Below are positions 25,103-34,164 of a stretch of DNA of 64,000 bases, piece after piece. The notes under the pieces were generated by a model, which had not been told where the DNA came from, did no database searches, and was given only the letters and a program-made list of their open reading frames with translations. Position 1 is the stretch's first letter. Every line of letters begins with the position of its first letter. Position numbers and translations under genes: made by a program. The DNA is from Williamsia limnetica (GTDB lineage: Bacteria; Actinomycetota; Actinomycetes; Mycobacteriales; Mycobacteriaceae): contig NZ_QJSP01000023.1 of assembly GCF_003217475.1 (NCBI RefSeq), positions 19,390 to 83,389 on the forward strand, read 5' to 3'.

Positions 25103-26344
25103 TCAGACCGCGACGGGACGTTCCGTGGCGACGTCGCGGAGTGAGGTGGCGGGGTCGGTCAGCTTGTCGATGGCAATCGTCGTTCCCTGTTCGATCAGTT
25201 GCTTGCCCGCCATGAACGCGGCGGGTGCGTTCGCGGCTTCGACTGCAGCGATGGTGTGGTCCGGCCGGACGTGGAACAGGGCAAAGGATCCGGGCGTCTT
25301 GCCGTCCCTGACGACGATTTCGACGTCGGGTTCGGTCAGGCCGGCAATTTTCAGCTTCAGGTCGAACTGATCGGACCAAAACCACGGAACCTCCTCCTTC
25401 GGAGCGGCATTGCCGACGATGGCTGCTGTCGTTCTCTTGGCCAGGTCTGTGGCGTTCGGAATGGATTCCAGGCGTATGAGAGCAGTCCGGCCGGCCAAGG
25501 GCCGCAACGCCACATCTCCGATCGCGAAGATCTGTGGGTCACTCGTCCGGCCGTCGCGGTCGACGATGATGCCGTTGCGGCAGCTGATCCCGGCCGCCAC
25601 CGCCAACGAGTCGTCGGGAATGGCCCCGATCCCCACCAGGACGAGATCGCAGTCGACGACCCGGCCGTCGTGAAGTCGCACACCTCTGGCACTACCGCCG
25701 GCGACGTCGATGGAGGCGACGTCGGCGCCGACCATGACCGTGGTCCCGTGGGCCTTGTGGTACTCGGTCAACCGGTGTGAGAGGTCCCGGCTCGCGACAC
25801 GAGCCAGGATTCGATCTTCTCGCTCGATCACGGTGACATCGACGCCTCGTGTCCGAGCGACTGCGGCGACCTCCATTCCGACATAACCCCCGCCGATTAC
25901 GGCAAGTCGAGCGCCGGCCGTCAGCGTTCTCCCGAGAATGTGTGCATCGTCGAGAGTTCGAAGGGTCAATACGTTGTCCGCCTCCCAGCCCTCGACCGGC
26001 AGGGCACGGGGCCGTGCGCCGGTGGCGAGTATCAGGTGACCGTATGGAAGTCGGATGCCGTCGTCGAGCTCCACTTCGCGGGTCTGGCGATGAACCACGG
26101 TTGCGTGGACACCTGTTCGGATGTCGATCGCGTTGTCCGGATAGAACTCTGGTGGACGTATCAGCTGCCGGACCTCCGGTCCGGCGAACTTCTTCGACAG
26201 CGGCGGCCGGTGATACGGGAGGTGGGGTTCGCCTCCGATTACCGTGACCTGGCCTGCATAGCCGACCTGGCGGAGCATCGCGCAGAGAGAGGATCCACCG
26301 TGGCCGGCTCCCACGATGACCACCGGTTCTTCTGTGGATGTCAT
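25103..26344 (-). CDS. FAD-dependent ferredoxin reductase (putidaredoxin/terpredoxin reductase type)
   Basis: The 413-residue flavoprotein has the FAD motif [30 protein letters not shown], a second NAD-binding motif [20 protein letters not shown], and the FAD-closing [12 protein letters not shown]. The C-terminal domain includes the [19 protein letters not shown] signature of P450-type ferredoxin reductases. It passes electrons from NADH to the [2Fe-2S] ferredoxin. Its ATG (26344) overlaps the P450 stop (ATGA), so the two proteins are made together. The open frame upstream of 26344 belongs to the P450 antisense register and is not coding. Confidence 0.92.
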   Translation of the reverse strand: MTSTEEPVVIVGAGHGGSSLCAMLRQVGYAGQVTVIGGEPHLPYHRPPLSKKFAGPEVRQLIRPPEFYPDNAIDIRTGVHATVVHRQTREVELDDGIRLPYGHLILATGARPRALPVEGWEADNVLTLRTLDDAHILGRTLTAGARLAVIGGGYVGMEVAAVARTRGVDVTVIEREDRILARVASRDLSHRLTEYHKAHGTTVMVGADVASIDVAGGSARGVRLHDGRVVDCDLVLVGIGAIPDDSLAVAAGISCRNGIIVDRDGRTSDPQIFAIGDVALRPLAGRTALIRLESIPNATDLAKRTTAAIVGNAAPKEEVPWFWSDQFDLKLKIAGLTEPDVEIVVRDGKTPGSFALFHVRPDHTIAAVEAANAPAAFMAGKQLIEQGTTIAIDKLTDPATSLRDVATERPVAV

Positions 26345-27672
26345 TTGCCGGTGAACTGCAGCTGCACGGGCAAGTTCTTGAGCCCACCGACGAAATTCGT
26401 CTGGATGAACCGAGGGCCACCGGTCACCGCGATCGACTCCAGATGGGGGAGCAGCGTCTCGAACATGATCCTGAGCTCGATCTTCGCCAGGTGCTGTCCT
26501 ATGCACATGTGCGGCCCATAGCCGAAGGCGATGTGCTTGTTGGGGCGACGGTCGATGTCGAACACGTCGGGGTCGGTGAAGACATCGGTGTCGCGGTTGC
26601 CCGACTGATAGAGCAGCATGAAGCGATCCCCGCGTTTGATCTCCCGTCCTCGGAGCGTGTAGGGCTCGAGGGCGGTGCGCAGGAAGTGCTTGACCGGGGA
26701 GGCCCATCGAAGGGACTCGTTGATGAGGTTGGGCACCAGCGACAGGTCACTCTTGATGCGCTGCAGTAATTCCGGATCATGCGACAGCGCGTGGATGGCG
26801 CCCGCCATCGTCGATGAGGTCGTGTCGTGGCCGGCGGTCGCGATCGCGATGAAATACCCGTACGCGACTTCCTTCGCGAAGTACTCGCCGCTTTCGTCCT
26901 TTGCCCCCGCGATGACCGATGCAAGATCGTCGGTGGGGTGTGTGCGACGGTCCACGAGCAGCTTGTCGAAGTAGGTGTAGAAATCCCCGATGGTGGCCAC
27001 CCACTGTTTGGCAGCGGCGTCGGGTGTGAGTGGTTCGACGTCAACTCGGGCGGAGTCCGGATCGGCGGTGCCGAAGAACTCCTGTGTCAGCGTCATCATT
27101 CGGGGCTCGTCTTCGACCGGAACACCCAGCAAGCTCATGATGACGTGCAGTGGGTATTGCAGCGCAAAATCTTTGACGAAGTCGATGTGGCCGTCGGTGT
27201 GGAGGAGGAGATCGACCGATTCTGCTGCCAGGAGCCGGATCCGGTCTTCCCACTGCTTGAGGTTGTTCGGACGGAACCAGTCTGCCGCGATGTCCTTGAC
27301 CACGGTGTGCTCGGGCGGATCGAGATAGGTCAGGGTCTCGAGAATCCGTAGGCTGCCGTTGTTGATGGACTTCGTGAACTCATCTCCGGCCGAGTTGGCA
27401 AGTATGGGATTGAACAAGCCCTTGTCGTCACCGCCGGCGTTGGTGAAGATGTGCGGTTGTCTCTCGATCTCCATGATGTCTGCGTGCTTGCTGACGAGGT
27501 ACACCGGATCGTATCCGTCGACAACGGCGAGCCCTAGAGGATTGTTTTCGCGTAACCACCGGTAGGCCTCGAAGAGTTTGTCGTCATCGCTGTGCCCTTC
27601 AGGCAGAACGACTTGGCGGGCAATGCTTTCAGGAAGGATGGCGTCCACCGGGGACTTCACCGTCGAGGTCAT
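26341..27672 (-). CDS. Cytochrome P450, CYP108-like (terpineol hydroxylase relative)
   Basis: The 443-residue soluble P450 has the I-helix [12 protein letters not shown], ExxR in [10 protein letters not shown], and the heme loop [15 protein letters not shown] with the ligand Cys390. From memory it aligns closely along its length with P450terp (CYP108A1) of Pseudomonas: [38 protein letters not shown]-like DWFRPNNL, and the C-terminal [15 protein letters not shown]450terp hydroxylates the ring methyl of alpha-terpineol. It is cotranscribed with its reductase and an alcohol dehydrogenase and is divergent from its ferredoxin. The substrate here is not proven; an alicyclic monoterpene-like compound fits the neighbours. 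A CRP-like site precedes the gene. Confidence 0.92.
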   Translation of the reverse strand: MTSTVKSPVDAILPESIARQVVLPEGHSDDDKLFEAYRWLRENNPLGLAVVDGYDPVYLVSKHADIMEIERQPHIFTNAGGDDKGLFNPILANSAGDEFTKSINNGSLRILETLTYLDPPEHTVVKDIAADWFRPNNLKQWEDRIRLLAAESVDLLLHTDGHIDFVKDFALQYPLHVIMSLLGVPVEDEPRMMTLTQEFFGTADPDSARVDVEPLTPDAAAKQWVATIGDFYTYFDKLLVDRRTHPTDDLASVIAGAKDESGEYFAKEVAYGYFIAIATAGHDTTSSTMAGAIHALSHDPELLQRIKSDLSLVPNLINESLRWASPVKHFLRTALEPYTLRGREIKRGDRFMLLYQSGNRDTDVFTDPDVFDIDRRPNKHIAFGYGPHMCIGQHLAKIELRIMFETLLPHLESIAVTGGPRFIQTNFVGGLKNLPVQLQFTGK

Positions 27673-27730
27673 GTCAGGTCTCCTGGGTTCGAGTGCGAGG
27701 CTGCTTCCGCCCAGTGTGACCGCCGCCGGT

Positions 27731-27746
27731 GGTGACTCACATCACC
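27731..27746. promoter_or_regulatory. CRP/GlxR-like site between P450 and ferredoxin genes
   Basis: GGTGACTCACATCACC contains GTGA-N6-TCAC, the core of CRP/GlxR operators, 59 bp before the P450 start and in the shared divergent promoter region with the ferredoxin gene. Two similar sites precede the LuxR pair and the aldehyde dehydrogenase. Confidence 0.5.
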
Positions 27747-27912
27747 CTGCGGTGTGAATCTGTGTTCGCGAGAGGGATGTTGGGGCGGTGGTGATACCGG
27801 ATACGTGAAATCGAGTGCATCATGGCCATATTCGGTGTTCTGACGCTCCAACATTCGACAACCAGTAATCCGAGCGGCCCGCCGCGGCGGCCGCCGGTGG
27901 AAAGGAACGAGC

Positions 27913-28233
27913 ATGGCGACAGTGATCTATCACCTGCCCGACGGCAGTTCGCAATCGGTTGAGGTACCCGTTGGACAGAGTGTCATGGACGGTTCGGTTC
28001 GCAACAATCTTCCTGGAATCGTCGCGGAATGTGGCGGAAGCTGTTCTTGCGCAACATGTCATGTGCTACTGAGTTCGACGGCGAATGCTCTGTTCGATCC
28101 GCCGACGGACGAGGAGGCCGAACTGGTGGAGTTCTTGGAAGGGGCGACACCGGAGTCGCGGTTGTCGTGTCAGCTGATCGTCGGCGGCGACGCCGACGAA
28201 ATCCATGTCGAAGTCCTCGATTCCGACGTGTGA
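27913..28233 (+). CDS. [2Fe-2S] ferredoxin, adrenodoxin/putidaredoxin type
   Basis: The 106-residue ferredoxin has the four cluster cysteines in the adrenodoxin arrangement, CGGSCSCATCHV plus a later Cys in SRLSCQL, and the acidic segment PPTDEEAELVEFLE that docks the P450 and reductase. AAAGGAAC precedes the ATG. It is divergent from the P450-reductase-ADH operon and completes a three-component class I P450 system: reductase, ferredoxin, P450. Confidence 0.93.
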   Translation: MATVIYHLPDGSSQSVEVPVGQSVMDGSVRNNLPGIVAECGGSCSCATCHVLLSSTANALFDPPTDEEAELVEFLEGATPESRLSCQLIVGGDADEIHVEVLDSDV

Positions 28234-28243
28234 CAGGCGGACG

Positions 28244-28951
28244 TCAGCCTGACCGGGCGATCAGTTCGGCTCGGTTGCTGGCACCCATCTTGCGCAGGAT
28301 GTGCTTCACGTGCGTTTTGACCGTTTCGATCGACAGGGTGTACTCGACGGCAATTTCCGCATTGGACGCGCCGCTGAGCAGTGTTTCGAGAATGTCCCGC
28401 TCTCGGTCCGTGAGAAGGCCCGCAGCCAATGCGAAACCCGAGGTGTTCGAGTCCGGACTCGACTCGAGCGGTCCGGACAAAGTCTGTTGTAGAGCATGCA
28501 TGCGGTCTGTCAGCGATTGCATCCGAGCTGACTGGCCGGCGAGGTCGGTCTCTGCCCGCAACCTGTCGATGACGATCGATGCGACGTCGGCGAGCAGGAG
28601 GACAACGTCGTGCTGCTCGGGGTCAAGTGATCCGGGAATCAACAAGCGCACATCGGGACCGGTCGTCGAGATCTCGACCGTTGTCACGAGATCTGTGAGT
28701 TGCCGGCTCGACAACAGTGCTTCGGCCGAGGTCGTGACGCCCGTGCTCATCGGGGAGGCACTCTGATTCGTGGGGTGCCGGCAGATCTGGCGATCGACAC
28801 CGCCGGACCGCTCGACCAGGACAGCCTCGTCGATGTTCGTGACCTCGGCGGCCCGCTCGCACAACGCCTGTGCCAGGCCGCCCAGCGTTGTCGATGATGT
28901 CAGTGCGTCGATCGCCGCCGCCACCCGTGCGGCGGAGACGCGTTGGCTCAC
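28244..28951 (-). CDS. LuxR-type regulator with GAF-like N-terminal domain, copy 1
   Basis: The 235-residue protein ends with a LuxR/NarL helix-turn-helix (about residues 172-235: LLTDRERDILETLLSGASNAEIAVEYTLSIETVKTHVKHILRKMG). The N-terminal 150 residues look like a degenerate GAF sensor (VLLLADVASIVIDRLRAETDL). Its start overlaps the stop of the second LuxR gene by ATGA, so the two are coexpressed. Position between ferredoxin and aldehyde dehydrogenase genes suggests control of the oxidation module. It converges with the ferredoxin gene eleven bases away. Confidence 0.85.
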   Translation of the reverse strand: MSQRVSAARVAAAIDALTSSTTLGGLAQALCERAAEVTNIDEAVLVERSGGVDRQICRHPTNQSASPMSTGVTTSAEALLSSRQLTDLVTTVEISTTGPDVRLLIPGSLDPEQHDVVLLLADVASIVIDRLRAETDLAGQSARMQSLTDRMHALQQTLSGPLESSPDSNTSGFALAAGLLTDRERDILETLLSGASNAEIAVEYTLSIETVKTHVKHILRKMGASNRAELIARSG

Positions 28952-29802
28952 GCCGGAACTGCGGAGCCGGGGGACTGCGCGCGGTAATAGACGGCGGCCT
29001 GTGCCCGGGTGTCGATCCGCAGCTTGCGAAAGATCCGGCGTACATGGGACTTGACGGTCGCCTCGGTGATGAACAACTGCCCGGCGATCGCCTTGTTGGA
29101 GGCGCCCGACGCGACGAGTCGAAGTACCGTGTCTTCTCGTTCGGTGAGCGACCGGTTGCGGTGTTCGTCGCGATCGGGGGCGGGCCCGACGCCGGTGGAT
29201 TGGGCATCGCCGGCGAAGAACGAATGTCCCTTCGCGGAGGGCGCCAACGCTGCATCGAACATCTCCGCGAGTGCAGACCGTTGATCGTCGAGTCGCCTGC
29301 GGGCGACCAGAGTGGAGTAGGCGGATCCGCAGAGCCGGGTGGCAATCGACAAGAGGCCGAGATCCTCTTCGTCGACCCCGTCGTCGTGGTGATCGATGTG
29401 GAGTATCGCAACTGTCCGGTCACCCATGACGATCGGCGCGGCCGCGTACCCGGCCGGGTCGGACAGGTCGATGAGTGGGCGATAAGCCTCGACGTGGAAA
29501 TGCTTACGACCGAGCAGATAAGGCCGACGGTATCGAACCAGGTCGGCCTCGCGCGGCGCCCGCAAGAGCGGGACCGGCGACCCGTCGACCGCTCGGACAA
29601 GCTGGTCGAATGGGTCGCCGAGTCCGGGCGTGACGTAGACGCAGTCGGGCGCCCACGTCGATCCTCTGACCCAGGAGAACATCGACTTCGAGAAGCCCAG
29701 CTGTTCACAGACGCCCCTGGCGACGGTGTCGGCGAAATCATCGAGGTCCGCGGTTCGCAGATCGGTCACGAACTCGCGGAGCCCGGAGAGCGACTCATCC
29801 AT
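28948..29802 (-). CDS. LuxR-type regulator with GAF-like N-terminal domain, copy 2
   Basis: The 284-residue protein has an N-terminal sensor with GAF-like features (YLLGRKHFHVEAYRPLIDLSDPAGYAAAPIVMGDRTVAILHIDH). A C-terminal LuxR HTH follows (SLTEREDTVLRLVASGASNKAIAGQLFITEATVKSHVRRIFRKL). The ATG at 29802 has a GAGG site nine bases upstream; an in-frame GTG at 29820 would add six residues. It is translationally coupled to the first LuxR gene, and a CRP-like site lies 45 bp upstream. Paired GAF-LuxR regulators next to P450 genes probably sense the substrate or an intermediate; this is inference. Confidence 0.85.
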   Translation of the reverse strand: MDESLSGLREFVTDLRTADLDDFADTVARGVCEQLGFSKSMFSWVRGSTWAPDCVYVTPGLGDPFDQLVRAVDGSPVPLLRAPREADLVRYRRPYLLGRKHFHVEAYRPLIDLSDPAGYAAAPIVMGDRTVAILHIDHHDDGVDEEDLGLLSIATRLCGSAYSTLVARRRLDDQRSALAEMFDAALAPSAKGHSFFAGDAQSTGVGPAPDRDEHRNRSLTEREDTVLRLVASGASNKAIAGQLFITEATVKSHVRRIFRKLRIDTRAQAAVYYRAQSPGSAVPA

Positions 29803-29846
29803 TCGATTCAGCCTCGGCACGGTATCGGTTCGCTTTCATAGTCATA

Positions 29847-29862
29847 TGTGACCCACGCCACA
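29847..29862. promoter_or_regulatory. CRP/GlxR-like site upstream of the LuxR pair
   Basis: TGTGACCCACGCCACA is a TGTGA-N6-TCACA palindrome with one mismatch, 45 bp before the preferred start of the LuxR pair. Confidence 0.5.
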
Positions 29863-29877
29863 CTCTATCAGCGATGA

Positions 29878-31332
29878 TCAACCCGCCGGGGGTAGATAGA
29901 CCGTGTGCAGATGCTGGAATGCATGCAGCCCCTCGGGGCCGAGTTCGCGCCCCATCCCGCTGCTCTTGATGCCACCGAACGGCGCGACCGGGTCGTTCGT
30001 ATAGTGGTTGACACCAACGGTTCCGGACTTGACTCGGGCGGCGACCGCGGCGGCGCGGCTGACGTCCGCCGACCAGACAGAGCCGCCGAGACCGTATTCG
30101 CTGTCGTTCGCGATACGGAGGGCGTCGTTCTCGTCGCTGAAGGGGATGACCGTCAAGACGGGCCCGAATATCTCTTCCCGTGCGATCGTCGCGTTGTTGT
30201 CGAGGTCGGCGAACACCGTCGGTTCGACGAACCAGCCCGTATCGGTGCCTGCGGGCCGCTTGCCGCCGGTGGTCAAACGGGCGCCCTCGCTCTTGCCCTT
30301 GGCGATATACCCTTCAACCCGTTCGCGCTGTCGAGCCGACACGAGTGGGCCGATTTGAGTGGTCGGCTCCAACGGGTCGCCCACCTTTAGCGACGAAGCC
30401 AGCGCGGTGATGGCGTCGACGACCTCTCCGTACCGCGATTGCGGAGCCAACACCCGGGTGTTCAGCCAGCAGATCTGTCCGTTGTTCAGCAACGTCACGG
30501 CGAACAGGGACTCCATCGAGGCATCGAGGTCGACGTCATCGAGCAGAATCGCTGCCGATTTGCCGCCGAGTTCGAGGGTGACCGGTCGAAGGAGTCGGCC
30601 GCAGGTCTCGGCGATCGTGCGTCCGGCGGCAGTGGACCCGGTGAACGACACCTTGTCGATGGCAGGATGTTCGACGAGGTATGCGCCGATCTCCCGGCCA
30701 CCCGGAACGACGTTAAGGACCCCGGCAGGTAGTCCGGCGGCGGCAGAGGCCTCGGCCATCAGGAAGGCGTCGAGGACAGTCTCCTCCGCCGGCTTGATGA
30801 CAACGGTGCAGCCGGCGGCGAGCGCGGGGGCCAACTTCAGAAACGAGATCGCCTGCGGAACGTTCCAGGGAACCACCGCCGCAACGACACCGATGGGCTG
30901 ACGGGTGACCAGCGCGGTGCCGCCGAGCATTCCGGCTCGTTCGTCGATCTCGGGCGCATCGAGCATCATCGTGGCGAAGTAGCGCAGCAGGATCGGGGGG
31001 AAACCGCCCTCGAACTGCTCGGCCAACCAGATCGGCATTCCGTTCTGAATGGTGACGCGGCGCGCGGTTTCGCCCGCCCGGTTCTCGAGCTCGGTGGCAA
31101 ATCGCTCGAGGACCTCGGCGCGCTGCTTCGGATGCCAGGTGGCCCAACCTTTAGGGTCGTCGAAAGCACGCCGCGCAGCGCCGACCGCCCGGTCTATGTC
31201 GGCAGTCGACGCCGCCGGCACCGAGCCGATGGTTGCTTCCGAGGTAGGTGACCTCACCTCGATGAGGTCACTTGTCGCCGGGCGTTGCCAGGCGCCGTCG
31301 ATGAAGAGTTCGCGGTAATCGATGGTGGTCAT
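29878..31332 (-). CDS. NAD(P)-dependent aldehyde dehydrogenase
   Basis: The 484-residue ALDH has the substrate tunnel residue context VVPWNVPQAISFLKLAPALAAG, KPAEETVLDA, the coenzyme motif FTGSTAAGR, the general-base Glu in TLELGGKSAAI, and the catalytic Cys in NNGQICWLNTRVLA. The residue after the Cys is Trp. C-terminal EIFGPVLTVIPF and PFGGIKSSGMGRELG are typical. AAGGAG precedes the ATG. Placed between the P450/ADH genes and a CoA ligase, it most likely oxidises the aldehyde to the carboxylate that enters the CoA module. Its promoter region is shared with the divergent CoA ligase. Confidence 0.92.
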   Translation of the reverse strand: MTTIDYRELFIDGAWQRPATSDLIEVRSPTSEATIGSVPAASTADIDRAVGAARRAFDDPKGWATWHPKQRAEVLERFATELENRAGETARRVTIQNGMPIWLAEQFEGGFPPILLRYFATMMLDAPEIDERAGMLGGTALVTRQPIGVVAAVVPWNVPQAISFLKLAPALAAGCTVVIKPAEETVLDAFLMAEASAAAGLPAGVLNVVPGGREIGAYLVEHPAIDKVSFTGSTAAGRTIAETCGRLLRPVTLELGGKSAAILLDDVDLDASMESLFAVTLLNNGQICWLNTRVLAPQSRYGEVVDAITALASSLKVGDPLEPTTQIGPLVSARQRERVEGYIAKGKSEGARLTTGGKRPAGTDTGWFVEPTVFADLDNNATIAREEIFGPVLTVIPFSDENDALRIANDSEYGLGGSVWSADVSRAAAVAARVKSGTVGVNHYTNDPVAPFGGIKSSGMGRELGPEGLHAFQHLHTVYLPPAG

Positions 31333-31381
31333 GGTTCTCCTTCGCAGTCGCGGGCTCCGGTGACAGGCCCCGTCTGGCTGA

Positions 31382-31397
31382 TGTGAACAGCGTCACT
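31382..31397. promoter_or_regulatory. CRP/GlxR-like site upstream of the aldehyde dehydrogenase
   Basis: TGTGAACAGCGTCACT has the GTGA-N6-TCAC core, 50 bp before the aldehyde dehydrogenase ATG. Confidence 0.5.
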
Positions 31398-31425
31398 CAT
31401 CACGATACGAGACCCGAACCATTAA

Positions 31426-31440
31426 TTGGGTCAGACCAAA
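31426..31440. promoter_or_regulatory. GntR/FadR-type operator in the ALDH/CoA-ligase divergent region (site 1)
   Basis: TTGGGTCAGACCAAA contains the perfect inverted repeat GGTC-A-GACC with TT/AA flanks, the standard shape of FadR-subfamily operators. It lies in the 322 bp region between the divergent aldehyde dehydrogenase and acyl-CoA ligase genes. Confidence 0.65.
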
Positions 31441-31582
31441 AAAGTTACCCCTGCTGGCCTACCGGTTACGTCTTTCGGGGGAGGTTCGCCCCATTCGTAC
31501 TGGTCGGTGAGTCGTCGGGTGCTCGGGTGGCGCCGCGTGCCACTTCGGCCGGAGTGCAGAAAATAGCGAGAATGGTTGATTA

Positions 31583-31597
31583 ATAGGTCCGACCATT
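31583..31597. promoter_or_regulatory. GntR/FadR-type operator upstream of the acyl-CoA ligase (site 2)
   Basis: ATAGGTCCGACCATT carries GGTC-C-GACC, 57 bp before the ligase ATG, a good position to block its promoter. Confidence 0.65.
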
Positions 31598-31654
31598 CTA
31601 ATCTTCAGACATATGGACTGGAGCATTGCCGTAATCGAATAAGGGAATGAGCGG

Positions 31655-33349
31655 ATGACCAACGCACGCAATCTGGGTCGGTACACCACCAGCGAGGTCG
31701 ATCACTACTACACGACCGGCCAGTGGACAGAAGAGAACTTCACCGACCTGATCAGGGGTCGGGCGACGGCAGTCCCGGACAAAGTCTTCGTCACCGATGG
31801 TGTCTCGTCGGTGACGTATCACGAACTGTTCGCGCAGTCCCAACGCCTCGCACTCGGCCTGCGTCAAAAAGGTCTGCGATCCGGGGATCGAGTGGCGGTG
31901 CAGCTCCCGAACTGGGCGGAATTTGTGATCGCCGCGGCCGCTCTGGCCCGGATCGGGGCGGTCACGGTGCCGATCATGCCGATCTACCGGGCCGACGAGG
32001 TCGGTCATGTGGTGCGTGATGCGCAGATCAAGATGGCGATCACAGCGACGCGCTTCAAGGGGTTCGACTATGCGTCGATGTACGAGGGCATCCGGGCCGA
32101 CAATCCCGTACTCGAGTTCATCGTTGTGGTCCGGTCCGAGGGGGACGAACGTGAGTCGATAGCGGGTCGGTCGATCGACATCTTCGAAAAACTCTTGGTT
32201 TCAGCCGATCTCGACGACATCGACGATCTACTCGACGTTCGGACCCATCCGGATGATCCGTTCGTGGTGGTGTACACCTCCGGGACGACATCGCGTCCGA
32301 AGGGCTGTCTGCACACCTTCAACACGTACGCCGCGGGTGCACGGGGTCTGATGCTGGCATTCGACCACAACGAGAGCGATGTGCAGTTCGGGCCGTCGCC
32401 GATCACGCACACGACAGGGCTGGTCACGAGCGTGCTCATACCGCTCCTCAGTGGCGCTGCCTCGCACATCATGGCCGATTGGGAGCCCAGCAGGGCACTT
32501 GCCGACATCGAGCAGTACGGCTGCACCATGTCGGTCACCGCGACCACGTTCCTGCAGATGCTGATGGCAGCGTCGGACGCGAACCCGGCCGCCGATCTGT
32601 CGTCACTACGTGCCTGGGTCTGTGCGGGATCACCGATCCCGGCCGCGGTGGTCGAGAACGCGAATGCCAAGCTCCCGTCGGCGAGTATTCTCAGTCTCTA
32701 TGGGCGTAGTGAAAATCTCACCACCACAACATGTACGACCACCGATGAACCGAGGCGTGCCATCACCTCCGACGGAAGCGCGCTGCCCGGGACGGCGGTC
32801 AAAGTGGTCGATCCCGATGGTGTCGAGTTGCCACGCGGCAGCGAGGGAGACATCGCCTACCATGGCCCCTCGCACATGATCGAGTACCTCAACAGGCCCG
32901 CCGAGACCGCCGAACTCTATACGCATGAGGGATATTCGCGGTCAGGCGACCTCGGGGTCATGGATGAGGACGGGTTCGTACGAGTGACCGGCCGGACCAA
33001 GGACATCATCATCCGCGGCGGCATGAACATCAGTGTGCGCGAGGTGGAAGACAAGTTGGCTGCGCACCCCGATCTCTCAGCCCTCGCGGTTGTCGGGATG
33101 CCTGATGAGCGTCTCGGGGAAAGGGTCTGCTGCTTCGTGGTCGCCAGGGACGGCCATTCGGCCCCAGATGTCGACCAATTGCGTGTCTACCTCACCGAAC
33201 GTGGTGTAGCAGTGCAGAAGACACCGGAACGCGTCGAGGTAGTCGACCAGTTGCCGATGACCGCGACCGGCAAGATCCAGAAGCACGTGCTGCGCAAAAC
33301 CGCCGCGGCGTCGGTGGCCGGATCGCGTCGACACGTGGCGTCGGCGTAA
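31655..33349 (+). CDS. Acyl-CoA ligase (cyclohexanecarboxylate/medium-chain-like AMP-binding enzyme)
   Basis: The 564-residue adenylate-forming enzyme has the phosphate loop VVYTSGTTSRPKGC, GDLGVMDEDGFVRVTGRTKDII, the hinge GGMNISVREVEDKL and the adenylation Lys in TATGKIQKH. The motif usually read YGxTE is YGRSE here. AAGGGA precedes the ATG. The C-terminal pattern resembles AliA-type cyclohexanecarboxylate-CoA ligases and FadD13-like proteins. It starts the CoA module, with two GntR-type operators in front. It probably activates the ring carboxylate produced by the P450/ADH/ALDH steps. Confidence 0.87.
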   Translation: MTNARNLGRYTTSEVDHYYTTGQWTEENFTDLIRGRATAVPDKVFVTDGVSSVTYHELFAQSQRLALGLRQKGLRSGDRVAVQLPNWAEFVIAAAALARIGAVTVPIMPIYRADEVGHVVRDAQIKMAITATRFKGFDYASMYEGIRADNPVLEFIVVVRSEGDERESIAGRSIDIFEKLLVSADLDDIDDLLDVRTHPDDPFVVVYTSGTTSRPKGCLHTFNTYAAGARGLMLAFDHNESDVQFGPSPITHTTGLVTSVLIPLLSGAASHIMADWEPSRALADIEQYGCTMSVTATTFLQMLMAASDANPAADLSSLRAWVCAGSPIPAAVVENANAKLPSASILSLYGRSENLTTTTCTTTDEPRRAITSDGSALPGTAVKVVDPDGVELPRGSEGDIAYHGPSHMIEYLNRPAETAELYTHEGYSRSGDLGVMDEDGFVRVTGRTKDIIIRGGMNISVREVEDKLAAHPDLSALAVVGMPDERLGERVCCFVVARDGHSAPDVDQLRVYLTERGVAVQKTPERVEVVDQLPMTATGKIQKHVLRKTAAASVAGSRRHVASA

Positions 33350-33354
33350 GCAGG

Positions 33355-34158
33355 ATGACAGCAACGAAGGATCTGTTCGTTCCAGCCGGGGCGGAAACTC
33401 TGTTCGGGATCACTGCGCTCGACCTCGGACCGCACACGGGCGAACTCGAGATGGCCAGTGGGCCGTGGCTTCGAGACGGTGACCGTGTCGGGCGCGCCGC
33501 CCTGGCGGTCGTCTTCGACGATGTCACCGGGTATGTGGTCGCGGCCGGTGCTGAAGATGGTCGATGGCCGGTCAGTCTCGGTATGCATCTGGACTTTCTC
33601 TCCGATCCGCCCACCGATGGCAGCACTCTGCGCGCTCGCGGTGAGCTGCTCAGACGTGATGTGGGCGGTGGATGGACGACCGGCCGGGTCACGAACGAAA
33701 AGGGGGAGGTCCTCGTCGTTGCGACTCAGCGCTCACATCTTGTGGCCACCGATCGGCCCGTTGTCCGGCCGTCCACGGTGATCCCGGCCGGGACGACAGA
33801 CGATCGTCCCCTCCGGGAGATCCTCGGTGTCGCCGGGTCGGCCCACCACGATGATCGCAGTCGAACACTGGAGTTGCCCCCGTCGGACATGATCGCCAAC
33901 ACAAAAGGAAGCGTTCATGGTGGGGTGCTGGTCTGCGTTGTCGAGATGGCCGCGATGCAGGCGCTCGAGGCCGGCCCCCGCTTGGAGCTTTCCAGTATCG
34001 ATGTGGCATTCCTGCGGCCGTGTGACGCAGGGGAGGCCGTGACCTTCCGAGCCGAGGTCGTGCATTCCGGCCGGACGCTGCAACTCGTCCGAGTGGCCGC
34101 GGAGAACGTGCACGGCAAAACGTGTGCGCTCGCCACGGTCACCACTCGCACGACGTGA
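33355..34158 (+). CDS. PaaI-type acyl-CoA thioesterase, double hotdog
   Basis: The 267-residue protein contains two hotdog domains. The first (about residues 25-130) has GYVVAAGAEDGRWPVSLGMHLDF, and the second (about 165-265) has the PaaI signature NTKGSVHGGVLVCVVEMAAMQAL with the active-site Asn/Gly-Gly loop. Such enzymes hydrolyse acyl-CoA esters or release trapped CoA. It begins six bases after the ligase stop, so it is cotranscribed and may recycle CoA from dead-end intermediates of the pathway. Confidence 0.82.
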   Translation: MTATKDLFVPAGAETLFGITALDLGPHTGELEMASGPWLRDGDRVGRAALAVVFDDVTGYVVAAGAEDGRWPVSLGMHLDFLSDPPTDGSTLRARGELLRRDVGGGWTTGRVTNEKGEVLVVATQRSHLVATDRPVVRPSTVIPAGTTDDRPLREILGVAGSAHHDDRSRTLELPPSDMIANTKGSVHGGVLVCVVEMAAMQALEAGPRLELSSIDVAFLRPCDAGEAVTFRAEVVHSGRTLQLVRVAAENVHGKTCALATVTTRTT

Positions 34159-34164
34159 CCGCTG

